From positions 124,001 to 188,000 of the forward strand of contig DAOTJE010000001.1 of assembly GCA_035448545.1 (NCBI GenBank): DNA of 64,000 nt, given 5' to 3'. The translations under genes were made by a program, and so were the position numbers. Source of the DNA: Anaerobaca sp035448545. GTDB taxonomy: Bacteria; Planctomycetota; Phycisphaerae; Sedimentisphaerales; Anaerobacaceae. This document shows, piece after piece, positions 7,650-13,887 of this stretch. Each line of letters opens with the position of its first letter. Position 1 is the stretch's first letter. The notes below the pieces were generated by a model. The model made no database searches. It saw only the letters and a list, made by a program, of their open reading frames with translations, and was not told where the DNA came from.

Positions 7650-8228
7650 TCAGTAGATGATCGCGGTGACTTCCTCGATCTTGCGAATCACTTCGCCTGC
7701 GTCGGAGGGGTTGGAGACATACCCATCGAAGCCCCTCTGAAGGAGTGCCGCCGCTTCCGCCTGGCTCAGATGGTTGGCCAGGGCGATCAGCTTGATTGTC
7801 GCGTACTCCTCATTCTCGCGGATGCTCCGGCAGATACCGCCGGCGTCGATGCCGTTGGCCAGCAGGTTGATCAGGACCACGTGGGGCGCGAACCTCTGGA
7901 TGGCGGCTCCCGTTTCGAAGCTCGTGCTTGCGGTATGGACTTCGTAGCTGTCTCTGGCCTTCAGTGCGTTGACCACCGCGGCCCCGACGTTGGCGTCGTT
8001 GTCGATCACCAGGACCCTGAGCCTGCCGACGGACAGCGCCTCGGTGGGCATGTTGTGGGCCTTCATGAAGCGGATCAGTTCGTTGACCGGGATGCGCCGG
8101 TCCTTGCTGCCGGGGATGCGGTAGCCCTTGAGCTGTCCGGAGTCGAACCATTTGGAAACCGTTCGCGGCGCGACGTTGCAGATCTTCGCCACGTCTCCGG
8201 TCGTCAGCACGTTCTTGCCTTTTGCCAT
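7650..8228 (-). CDS. Helix-turn-helix protein fused to a degenerate receiver domain
   Basis: This 192-residue protein has an N-terminal excisionase/MerR-like DNA-binding domain (VLTTGDVAKICNVAPRTVSK, then PGSKDRRIPVNELIRFMKAH). A receiver-fold domain starts near residue 68 with LRVLVIDNDANVGAAVV. The receiver keeps the shape but not the chemistry. The phosphoacceptor strand reads VVLINLLANGID with Asn where Asp is expected, the Thr/Ser switch is Ala (LIALANHLS), and the Lys-Pro pair is Ser-Asn-Pro (GYVSNP). It is therefore probably a phosphorylation-independent regulator that senses something else or dimerises constitutively. Start is ATG 8228; a longer frame from 8366 lacks conserved sequence. 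It is convergent with the prepilin-like gene. Confidence 0.85.
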   Translation of the reverse strand: MAKGKNVLTTGDVAKICNVAPRTVSKWFDSGQLKGYRIPGSKDRRIPVNELIRFMKAHNMPTEALSVGRLRVLVIDNDANVGAAVVNALKARDSYEVHTASTSFETGAAIQRFAPHVVLINLLANGIDAGGICRSIRENEEYATIKLIALANHLSQAEAAALLQRGFDGYVSNPSDAGEVIRKIEEVTAIIY

Positions 8229-8247
8229 CGTTGCGATTCCTGAAACA

Positions 8248-8265
8248 AGGTCGTTGTGCCGACCT
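8248..8265. promoter_or_regulatory. Inverted repeat 20 bases upstream of the HTH-receiver gene
   Basis: AGGTCG, a six-base centre and CGACCT form a dyad just upstream of the ATG at 8228. It could be an operator for the encoded HTH protein or a 5'-UTR hairpin; the sequence alone does not decide. Confidence 0.3.
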
Positions 8266-8474
8266 GTTCTTCGACCCGGGCGACGGCGGGCCTTAATCGA
8301 GAGCAGACAAAACCGCCCTGCGACGTGGCCGTAGCAGGTTCCGGCGCCGGAGGGTCCCATAAGCACACGCCGGTCGCGCGTCGAGCGGGGGGCGGGAATC
8401 GGGTTGGATTGGGGGCATGGCGCGATTAGAATGTCCGGTCAGGATTGACCGACGTCACGGTGCAGGAGTGCATG

Positions 8475-9599
8475 ATGCGGATATTCTTGTCCCGACCGGA
8501 CATTACGGAGAAGGAAATCGCCAGCGTGGTCGAGGTGCTTCGCAGCCCGAACCTGTCGCTCGGTCCCAAGCTGGCCGAGTTCGAGCAGGCACTGGCGCGC
8601 TATCTTGGCCGTCGCCGGGCGGTGGCGGTCAACAGCGGCACGAGCGGACTGTTCCTGAGCCTGCTGGCCTTGGGGATCGGCGAGGGCGATGAAGTGATCA
8701 CGACGCCGTTCTCGTTCGTCGCTTCGGCGACGTCGATCATGATGACGGGCGCCAAGCCGGTCTTCGTCGACATCGACCCGGTGAGCCTGAACCTGTGTGC
8801 GGATCGAGTCGAAGCGGCGATCACGCCGCGCACGCGCGCGATTCTCCCCGTAGAGGTATTCGGAAACCCCGCCGGATTCGACCGGATCTGTCGGATCGCC
8901 GAGCGGAATCACCTGCCCGTTGTCGAGGACAGTTGCGAGGCTCTCGGATCGGCTCTGCACGGCAAGAAGGCCGGTACCTTCGGCGCGCTCAGCGTCTTCG
9001 GCTTCTACCCGAACAAGCAAATCACCACGGGCGAAGGCGGGGCCATCCTGACCGACGACGAGGCCCTGGCGGACCTTTGCGTTTCGCTTCGCAACCAGGG
9101 CCGCAGCGGCGGCGATCAGTGGTTGCTCCACGAGCGCCTGGGCTACAACTTCCGGCTCAGTGACATCAACTGCGCGCTGGGCTTGGCGCAGCTGATGCGG
9201 ATTGACGAGATCAGGGCCAAACGCGGCCGCGTGGCCCGATGGTACCAGCAGATGCTGGCCGGCGACGAACGGCTCCTCGTGCCCGCCGCGCCGGTCGGCG
9301 GGGACGTAAGCTGGTTCGTCTTCGTCGTTCGCTTGGCGGATTCCGTCGAGTGGAAGCATCGCGACCGTCTGCTGGAGGAGATGCGCCGCCAGAAGATCCA
9401 GGTGAGCAACTACTTTCCCTCGATCCATTTGCAGCCGTTCATCGCCGAGCGATACGGACACAGTCCGGGCGACTTTCCCGTCTGCGAAAACGCCGCTCGG
9501 CGGACGGTGGCCCTGCCTTTTCACGCCCACCTGACCGAGGAGGACGTGGCCTTTGTGTGCGGCGCCCTGCGCGGCATTCTCGACACCGCTCTTCGCTGA
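8475..9599 (+). CDS. DegT/DnrJ/EryC1/StrS family aminotransferase
   Basis: This 374-residue PLP-dependent sugar aminotransferase is full length. It has AVNSGTSGLFLSLLALGIG, DEVITTPFSFVASATSI, PVFVDIDP, VVEDSCEALGS, the PLP-lysine region FGFYPNKQITTGEGG and the typical LGYNFRLSDINCALGLAQL. Such enzymes add an amino group to keto-deoxysugar nucleotides used for surface polysaccharides. No sugar-nucleotide genes are adjacent, though a nucleotide-sugar dehydrogenase lies 9 kb away. Tandem ATGs occur at 8472 and 8475. I chose 8475 because AGGAG (8464-8468) is then six bases away. Confidence 0.95.
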   Translation: MRIFLSRPDITEKEIASVVEVLRSPNLSLGPKLAEFEQALARYLGRRRAVAVNSGTSGLFLSLLALGIGEGDEVITTPFSFVASATSIMMTGAKPVFVDIDPVSLNLCADRVEAAITPRTRAILPVEVFGNPAGFDRICRIAERNHLPVVEDSCEALGSALHGKKAGTFGALSVFGFYPNKQITTGEGGAILTDDEALADLCVSLRNQGRSGGDQWLLHERLGYNFRLSDINCALGLAQLMRIDEIRAKRGRVARWYQQMLAGDERLLVPAAPVGGDVSWFVFVVRLADSVEWKHRDRLLEEMRRQKIQVSNYFPSIHLQPFIAERYGHSPGDFPVCENAARRTVALPFHAHLTEEDVAFVCGALRGILDTALR

Positions 9600-9760
9600 T
9601 TCTATCGCCAGATCGGCCGTCGTATCGGACCGCTTCATTTCGTGTTTTTCTGTTTGCATCTGCGGCTTTATATCGGAAGCTTTACGTAGAGACGGATGCA
9701 CGCAACAATGCCGGGGCTGGCATATCAGGATCCAGTGAAGAAGGGGGGAACACCACAGAT

Positions 9761-10033
9761 ATGGGTTGGAGGGCAAAATTCGTCTTGCTGCTCATCGTCT
9801 ACAGTGCCGGCTTTGCGACCGCCGTCTATTGTCTGTCGCCGGCTCCCGATCTGAAGCCGGGACAGCTCAACGGCAAAGGCCGTATTCTGGCCAAACTCAA
9901 ATCTGAAGAATTCACCCAGTCGCTCAACTCCGGGATGCACAAGGCGATCGCGTTCGGGAAGGAAGCCGCGACAAAGGCCGCCGAGATGATCCGCGAGAAG
10001 ATCGACGAAGCCCAGGCCAAGTCCAAGGGCTGA
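9761..10033 (+). CDS. Small membrane-anchored protein of unknown function
   Basis: This 90-residue protein has an N-terminal membrane segment (KFVLLLIVYSAGFATAVYCL), then a short proline-containing linker and a lysine- and glutamate-rich helical tail (AIAFGKEAATKAAEMIREKI) likely to form an amphipathic or coiled helix outside or along the membrane. The frame stays open far upstream, but the ATG at 9761 follows a purine-rich AAGGGGGGAA and begins the only membrane-like segment. I do not recognise a family. It stands alone between the aminotransferase and a hairpin-rich gap. Confidence 0.65.
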   Translation: MGWRAKFVLLLIVYSAGFATAVYCLSPAPDLKPGQLNGKGRILAKLKSEEFTQSLNSGMHKAIAFGKEAATKAAEMIREKIDEAQAKSKG

Positions 10034-10397
10034 ACACTCCCGACAAGAAATCTCGCCGAGGAAAACACACGCGACTGCGGCCAGGGGGGCTTAGCCGCAG
10101 CCCAGGGGGGAATCGCAAGTGTCCGTAGGCCGCGGGTCCGAACGACCCGCGGCCTGCACGCACCATCCGAGCCCATCGAAAGCCCTGCACCTCCTTTGTC
10201 CGAACCCTTATCACCGCGGTTCGCAGCCTGCGGGATAGGCCTCGTCCGTGCGGCATCTGCCGGGTGCGGCAGTCTCAACGCCTGGTCGCGAACGAGATCA
10301 AGCAGCGGGCCTCGGGGACAGGGGGACAAAAGGCTGGCGACCATACGCTGGAATGCTATGATAAGACCCTTTCGAGTCTGGCGTAAGGGGTCGATGG
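10034..10397. other. Hairpin-rich intergenic region
   Basis: This 364-base gap has no convincing gene. It holds two successive stem-loops near its left end (10075-10100 and 10127-10155), a near-repeat CCAGGGGGG at 10081 and 10102, and an extended -10 element (TGCTATGAT, 10354-10362) 36 bases before the HAD gene. The middle part, 10160-10330, shows nothing I can interpret. Confidence 0.5.
10127..10155. terminator. Perfect 12-bp stem-loop after the small membrane protein gene
   Basis: AGGCCGCGGGTC (10127-10138), loop CGAAC and the exact reverse complement (10144-10155). It lacks a U-tract, so it would be a factor-dependent or processing-type 3' end rather than a classic intrinsic terminator. 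A weaker seven-pair stem (CTGCGGC/GCCGCAG, 10075-10100) precedes it. Confidence 0.45.
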
Positions 10398-11075
10398 ATG
10401 AAGCAGGGGTATGGTCTGATCTTCGATGTCGATGGGCTGATCGCCGATACCGAGCCGCTGAATGCGCGGGTGACCATCCGCGTCCTGGCGGAGATGTTCG
10501 GGCTTGCGGGCGTGCGGCCGGAGGATTTCGCCGCAGGGTACGGCAAAGGGGCGGAGGCGTTCGTCAAGGCCGGCGCCAGGGTTCATGGCCTGGAGCTGAG
10601 CGACGAGCAGGCCCATGCCGGGGCCGAGCTGCGCGAGCGGTACCTGACCGAGGCGGTGCGGGCGGAAGGGCTGCCGGCCTTTCCGGGCGTTCTGGACCTG
10701 ATCCATGCGGCCCTGACGGAGGACGACTTCCGGCTGGCCATCGCCACGTCGGCGACCCGCGAGCTTTCCGAGGCGATTCTTGATGCAGTCAAGGTGCCGC
10801 ACCAGAAGATGGTTTACGTCAGCGGCAGCGAGGTCACCAGGAAGAAGCCCGATCCGCAGATCTTCCTGATCGCCATTCGGCGTCTGGGCATCGAGGCGGC
10901 CCGCTGCATCGTGTTCGAGGATGCTCCCAGCGGCGTGCAGGCCGCCCGGGCCGCCGGCGCCCGTTGCGTCGCCGTGACCAACACCGTACCCGCCGCAGAG
11001 CTGGCCGACGCAGATCGAATCTGCGATTCACTCGAAGAGATCGATCTGAACTCGCTTCGCGAACTTGTGGACTGA
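10398..11075 (+). CDS. HAD family phosphatase / beta-phosphoglucomutase-like
   Basis: This 225-residue HAD subfamily IA protein shows motif I as FDVDGLIADTEPL (residues 9-21, nucleophile Asp and acid Asp), a helical cap, motif II in IATSATRELS, the motif III Lys in SGSEVTRKKPDPQIFL and motif IV IVFEDAPSGVQAARAAGA. These are phosphohydrolases or phosphosugar mutases; the exact substrate cannot be told. Start ATG 10398 follows AAGGGG by seven bases. The next gene starts 6 bases after its stop, so the two are probably co-transcribed. Confidence 0.93.
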   Translation: MKQGYGLIFDVDGLIADTEPLNARVTIRVLAEMFGLAGVRPEDFAAGYGKGAEAFVKAGARVHGLELSDEQAHAGAELRERYLTEAVRAEGLPAFPGVLDLIHAALTEDDFRLAIATSATRELSEAILDAVKVPHQKMVYVSGSEVTRKKPDPQIFLIAIRRLGIEAARCIVFEDAPSGVQAARAAGARCVAVTNTVPAAELADADRICDSLEEIDLNSLRELVD

Positions 11076-11081
11076 CCTGAC

Positions 11082-12227
11082 ATGGTGGCAGGACGCCGGG
11101 CATATCCAATCTGTGCGATGCTCCTTCTGCTGGCTTCGAGCAGGGCGGCCGCGGCGTCCGCTTCGTTGGACGTATTGCTCGAACCGATCCGCGAGGCGAA
11201 CAGGCTGCCGGCCCTGGCGGCGGCGGTGGTGAAAGGTCGCGACACGGTTGCCGTCGGCGCGGTCGGTCTTCGCAAGGCGGACTCGCCCGAGCGTGTGACG
11301 GCCGACGACAAATGGCACATCGGCTCGTGCACCAAGTCGATGACCGCGACGCTGGCCGCCATGCTCGTCGAGGACGGCACGCTGCGATGGGACATGACGC
11401 TGGCCGAGATGTTCCCCGAACTGGAATCGCAGATGCAGGCCGAGTGGCGGGATGTGACCTTGGAGCAGCTTCTGGCTCACCGGGGCGGCGCCCCCCACGA
11501 GTTGGACGAGAGCGGCTTGTGGGGTCGGCTCTGGCAGCGCGCCGACCGGCCGCCGCGTGCGCAGCGCGAGTACCTCGCGCGTGAACTGCTGACAAAGCAC
11601 AAGCCCGTCGCGCCTCCCGGCACGAAGTACATCTATTCGAATGCCGGCTATGCCCTCATCGGTCACGCCATCGAAGAGGCGCTGGATCGTCCGTGGGAAG
11701 AGGTGCTGCGGGAGCGGCTCTTTGCGCCCCTTGGCATGACCTCGGCGGGGTTCGGCGCGCCCGCGAACGTTGGCAAGGTGGACCAGCCCTGGGGACACAA
11801 GGCCGGCGAAGACGGGGCTTTCGAGCCGGTTGCGCCGGGCCTGCACGCGGACAATCCGGCCGCAATCGGCCCGGGCGGGACGGTGCATTGCAGCATCGCC
11901 GACTTCGCCAGATACGCGGCGTGGCAACTGGCGGGTGCCCGAGGCGAAGGTACATGGCTGCATCCCGAGACATTCGAGAGACTGCACGTGCCGTTTGCCT
12001 CCGACAGCGAATACGCCTTCGGATGGGTCGCGACGTCGCGTTCCTGGGGCGGTGGCACCGTCCTGACGCACGCCGGCTCCAACACGATGTTCTACGCCGT
12101 CATCTGGATCGCGCCGAAGAAGGACTTCGCCGTCGTTGTCTGCACCAATGCCGGCGGTCCCGTCGCCGAAAAAGCCACCGACACCACGGCCGCTACCCTC
12201 ATCCGCGAATACCTGTCGCAGGACTGA
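11082..12227 (+). CDS. Secreted serine hydrolase, beta-lactamase/penicillin-binding-protein family
   Basis: This 381-residue protein has an N-terminal signal peptide (basic start, LLLLASSRAAAASA). The serine hydrolase triad motifs are present: S-C-T-K at residues 82-85 (nucleophile Ser and Lys), Y-S-N near residue 187 and H-A-G near residue 332. This is the class C beta-lactamase/esterase (COG1680) pattern, with roles ranging from peptidase to esterase. Downstream of the start there is no strong Shine-Dalgarno; proximity to the HAD gene suggests coupling. It is not evidence for antibiotic resistance, since most COG1680 proteins act on other esters or peptides. Confidence 0.93.
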   Translation: MVAGRRAYPICAMLLLLASSRAAAASASLDVLLEPIREANRLPALAAAVVKGRDTVAVGAVGLRKADSPERVTADDKWHIGSCTKSMTATLAAMLVEDGTLRWDMTLAEMFPELESQMQAEWRDVTLEQLLAHRGGAPHELDESGLWGRLWQRADRPPRAQREYLARELLTKHKPVAPPGTKYIYSNAGYALIGHAIEEALDRPWEEVLRERLFAPLGMTSAGFGAPANVGKVDQPWGHKAGEDGAFEPVAPGLHADNPAAIGPGGTVHCSIADFARYAAWQLAGARGEGTWLHPETFERLHVPFASDSEYAFGWVATSRSWGGGTVLTHAGSNTMFYAVIWIAPKKDFAVVVCTNAGGPVAEKATDTTAATLIREYLSQD

Positions 12228-12228
12228 C

Positions 12229-12273
12229 CGTGCCACGTGCCAACAACAGGGCTGTGTGTTGGCACGTGGCACG
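12229..12273. terminator. Perfect 17-bp inverted repeat right after the serine hydrolase gene
   Basis: The arms 12229-12245 and 12257-12273 are exact reverse complements (core GTGCCACGTGCCAACA) with an 11-base loop. The structure begins two bases after the stop codon. There is no U-tract. It may be a 3' stabilising or terminating hairpin, or the outer edge of the adjacent repeat-bounded island. Confidence 0.5.
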
Positions 12274-12282
12274 CCCTCGCCT

Positions 12283-12391
12283 TTGCGGACATGCGAGAGG
12301 CCCGGTTCGCAGTGGCGTTGTCAGATGCTGTGGTCTTCCTGCTCGTACGAGCATACTACGAGGGGGCCAGGTCGATGACCGTGGCGTCGGG
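12283..12391. repeat. Repeat A: chimera of the island repeat and a copied DUF434 gene end
   Basis: Positions 12283-12362 match 13061-13140 (repeat B) at 74 of 80 bases. Positions 12340-12391 match 13865-13916 (repeat C region) at 50 of 52 bases, which includes the last ten codons and stop of the DUF434 gene. The shared core ACGAGCATACTACGAG occurs in all three places. No gene is credible between 12228 and 12527; besides these repeats, 12392-12527 holds only the leader of the BrnT gene. Confidence 0.85.
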
Positions 12392-12527
12392 GCAAAAGGC
12401 TGGCTCTTCTCTACCCCAGGAGGTATACTGCCCTCTCGGATATGGTTCTTGCAGAGGCAAAGAGGCTGCGGTCCACCTGCTCAGGAAGAACGAGCAGTGG
12501 CACCGGCGGCTGGCTTGGAGGCCGTGA

Positions 12528-12824
12528 ATGCTCTGTTTTGTGTGGGACCCGAACAAGGCGAAGCAGAATGTTGAACTCCATGACATCTCTTTTGATGAGG
12601 CCAGCACGGCCTTTCGAGATCCCCTGTCCCTGGTGATCTATGATCCGCTGCATTCCGAAGAGGAGGACAGGTTCGTCTTGATCGGAAACTCTCACAAGGA
12701 TCGTCTTCTGGTCGTTGTTCACACCGATCGGGGCGACCACGTCCGGCTGATCAGCGCACGGAAGGCATCCAAGAAAGAAAGAGCGCAATATGAAGAGAAC
12801 GCAAGAAGATCCGGACATGCTTGA
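12528..12824 (+). CDS. brnT: BrnT family toxin
   Basis: This 98-residue protein matches the BrnT ribonuclease toxin family: FVWDPNKAKQNVELHDISFDEA at the N-terminus, SLVIYDPLHSEEEDRFVLIG, then LLVVVHTDRGDHVRLISARKA and KKERAQYEE at the end. Characterised BrnT proteins are RelE-fold RNases neutralised by a DNA-binding antitoxin. Start ATG 12528 follows GGAGG by six bases. The next gene overlaps its 3' end by 35 bases, as expected for a toxin-first module. It forms the first cassette of the repeat-bounded island. Confidence 0.9.
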   Translation: MLCFVWDPNKAKQNVELHDISFDEASTAFRDPLSLVIYDPLHSEEEDRFVLIGNSHKDRLLVVVHTDRGDHVRLISARKASKKERAQYEENARRSGHA

Positions 12825-12999
12825 AGAGTATGATTTCAGCAAAGGTGTCCAGGGCAAGTACGCACAACGCTATGCCGAAGGAACGAATGTCGTGGTCATC
12901 GACCCCGATGTGGCGGAGGTTTTCCCGGACCATGATTCGGTGAACCAGGCCTTGAGGTCACTGGCGGAAATCATCCGAAGGCAGAAGAGGCCGGCGTGA
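12790..12999 (+). CDS. Antitoxin-like partner of BrnT
   Basis: This 69-residue protein contains EEYDFSKGVQGKYAQRY followed by AEGTNVVVIDPDVAEVFPDH and SVNQALRSLAEIIRR. This is a frequent small protein found directly after BrnT-type toxins and usually annotated as antitoxin-like. It is not the classic BrnA sequence but fills its place. The ATG at 12790 overlaps the toxin frame; an internal ATG at 12817 is possible but would lose the conserved start. Translation coupling through the overlap is likely. Confidence 0.8.
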   Translation: MKRTQEDPDMLEEYDFSKGVQGKYAQRYAEGTNVVVIDPDVAEVFPDHDSVNQALRSLAEIIRRQKRPA

Positions 13000-13060
13000 C
13001 CATGCCTTACACCGGACCGGTGCGGGGAAGGGTCGAACCGATGAAAGTGTATGACGACGC

Positions 13061-13140
13061 TTGCGGACATGCGAGAGGCCCTGTTCGCAGCGGCGTTGTC
13101 AGACGCTGTGGCCTTCCTGCTCTCACGAGCATACTACGAG
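13061..13140. repeat. Repeat B: second copy of the 80-bp island repeat
   Basis: This sequence matches 12283-12362 at 74 of 80 positions and ends in the common core ACGAGCATACTACGAG. Its right flank (CAGGTCTCG) differs from those of repeats A and C. It separates the BrnT cassette from the DUF4160/DUF2442 cassette. Confidence 0.85.
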
Positions 13141-13190
13141 CAGGTCTCGTTTCACCCCCGCCGGCAAGTCAGTAATCGCGTCGCCCAATC

Positions 13191-13221
13191 GCTTGATCCC
13201 GACGGCCCCAATTGCTACCAT
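13191..13221 (+). promoter_or_regulatory. Promoter-like element before the antitoxin fragment
   Basis: TTGATC, a 17-base spacer and TACCAT lie immediately before the ATG at 13228, leaving only about six bases, which would give a leaderless transcript. The boxes are moderate matches. Confidence 0.3.
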
Positions 13222-13227
13222 ACAAGC

Positions 13228-13341
13228 ATGAAGATCGTCAGCGGGAAGGTAATTGAAGGCAGGATCGTTGTCGAAGGTGGGCCGCTGGACCCCATGGGCG
13301 AAGCCGGCCGAGCGAGACGATGGCCGGTGGTGAACTCTTGA
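13228..13341 (+). pseudogene. Truncated antitoxin-like gene
   Basis: The frame encodes 37 residues beginning MKIVSGKVIEGRIVVEGGPL, which resembles the N-terminal beta-strand segment of small antitoxin-like proteins with a 'GKVVDGRIVVEGEPLPEG' start, normally 60-80 residues. After residue 20 the text (MGEAGRARRWPVVNS) no longer looks like the family and stops. I read this as a remnant of an older antitoxin gene truncated during island turnover. The alternative is a chance small ORF. Confidence 0.4.
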
Positions 13342-13378
13342 ACAGGCTATCGTCGTGCCCGAACCTTAGGGTGGTCTA

Positions 13379-13624
13379 ATGCCTGTTGTATTCAGATATA
13401 AGGGGTTCAGGTTCTTCTTTTACTCGAACGAGGGCGATCCGTTGGAGCCATTGCACGTCCACGTGCGAAAGGCGGAGCGCGTCGCGAAGTTCTGGTTGGA
13501 GCCGGAGCCCGGGGTTGCCCGTGCTTACGGATTGACTGCGGGTGAACTGCGCGAGCTGCTGGGCGTTGCCGTGGAGAACCGTGAATTGATTCGGAGGTAC
13601 TGGAATGAGCACTTTGGTGTCTAA
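13379..13624 (+). CDS. DUF4160 protein, probable toxin-like partner of DUF2442
   Basis: This 81-residue protein has the DUF4160 pattern: GFRFFFYSNEGDPLEPLHVHVRK, AKFWLEPEPGVARAYGLT, ELRELLGVAVENRELI and a final YWNEHF. DUF4160 and DUF2442 genes commonly occur as a pair and are suspected toxin-antitoxin modules; the activity is not well established. Start ATG 13379 is preceded by AGGGTGG. It overlaps the next gene by 20 bases, supporting a coupled module. Confidence 0.88.
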   Translation: MPVVFRYKGFRFFFYSNEGDPLEPLHVHVRKAERVAKFWLEPEPGVARAYGLTAGELRELLGVAVENRELIRRYWNEHFGV

Positions 13625-13862
13625 TGCTCTGGCAAAACAGGTCAGGTTCGAGGACGACACCATGTGGGTCGATTTTGCCGACGGGCGTACACTGGGGATT
13701 CCGCTTGCGTATTTTCCGCGTCTGCTCAACGCGTCGCCCTCGGAACGGATGAAATATGTGGTGAGCGGCGGGGGAACGGGTCTTCATTGGGACGATCTCG
13801 ATGAAGATATCTCGGTTCCTGCCCTGCTCCTTGGCGTCGGCGACAGAACCCGGCGCTCGTAG
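13605..13862 (+). CDS. DUF2442 protein, partner of DUF4160
   Basis: This 85-residue protein matches DUF2442: MWVDFADGRTLGIPLAYFPRL followed by RLLNASPSERMKYVVSGGG and GLHWDDLDEDISVPALLLG. The start ATG 13605 follows CGGAGG by seven to eight bases inside the DUF4160 frame. Its last codons run into the 32-bp palindrome at 13856-13887, so the C-terminus (GDRTRRS) may have been altered by the recombination that placed the cassette here. Confidence 0.88.
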   Translation: MSTLVSNALAKQVRFEDDTMWVDFADGRTLGIPLAYFPRLLNASPSERMKYVVSGGGTGLHWDDLDEDISVPALLLGVGDRTRRS

Positions 13863-13887
13863 TGTGCTCGTACGAGCATACTACGAG
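13856..13887. repeat. 32-bp near-perfect palindrome at the 3' end of the DUF434 gene (repeat C core)
   Basis: The palindrome is centred on GCTCGTACGAGC. Only one symmetric pair is mismatched (G opposite T, a wobble in RNA). It includes the DUF434 stop codon on the minus strand and the last codons of DUF2442 on the plus strand. It could be a shared terminator stem for two convergent genes or a recombination site. The right half recurs in repeats A and B. Confidence 0.85.

Noticed and set aside
11082..12227. Antibiotic-resistance beta-lactamase
   Set aside because: The serine hydrolase motifs are present, but COG1680 proteins are mostly esterases or peptidases; nothing in the context points to resistance.
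12283..13140. A small conserved protein encoded by repeats A and B (reading DMREA...LSDAV...RAYYE)
   Set aside because: The differences between copies do not favour silent sites, and the copies have different flanks and no consistent start or stop.
12283..13887. Integron attC sites
   Set aside because: The repeats lack the RYYYAAC and GTTRRRY ends and no integron integrase is present; only the cassette-like layout is similar.
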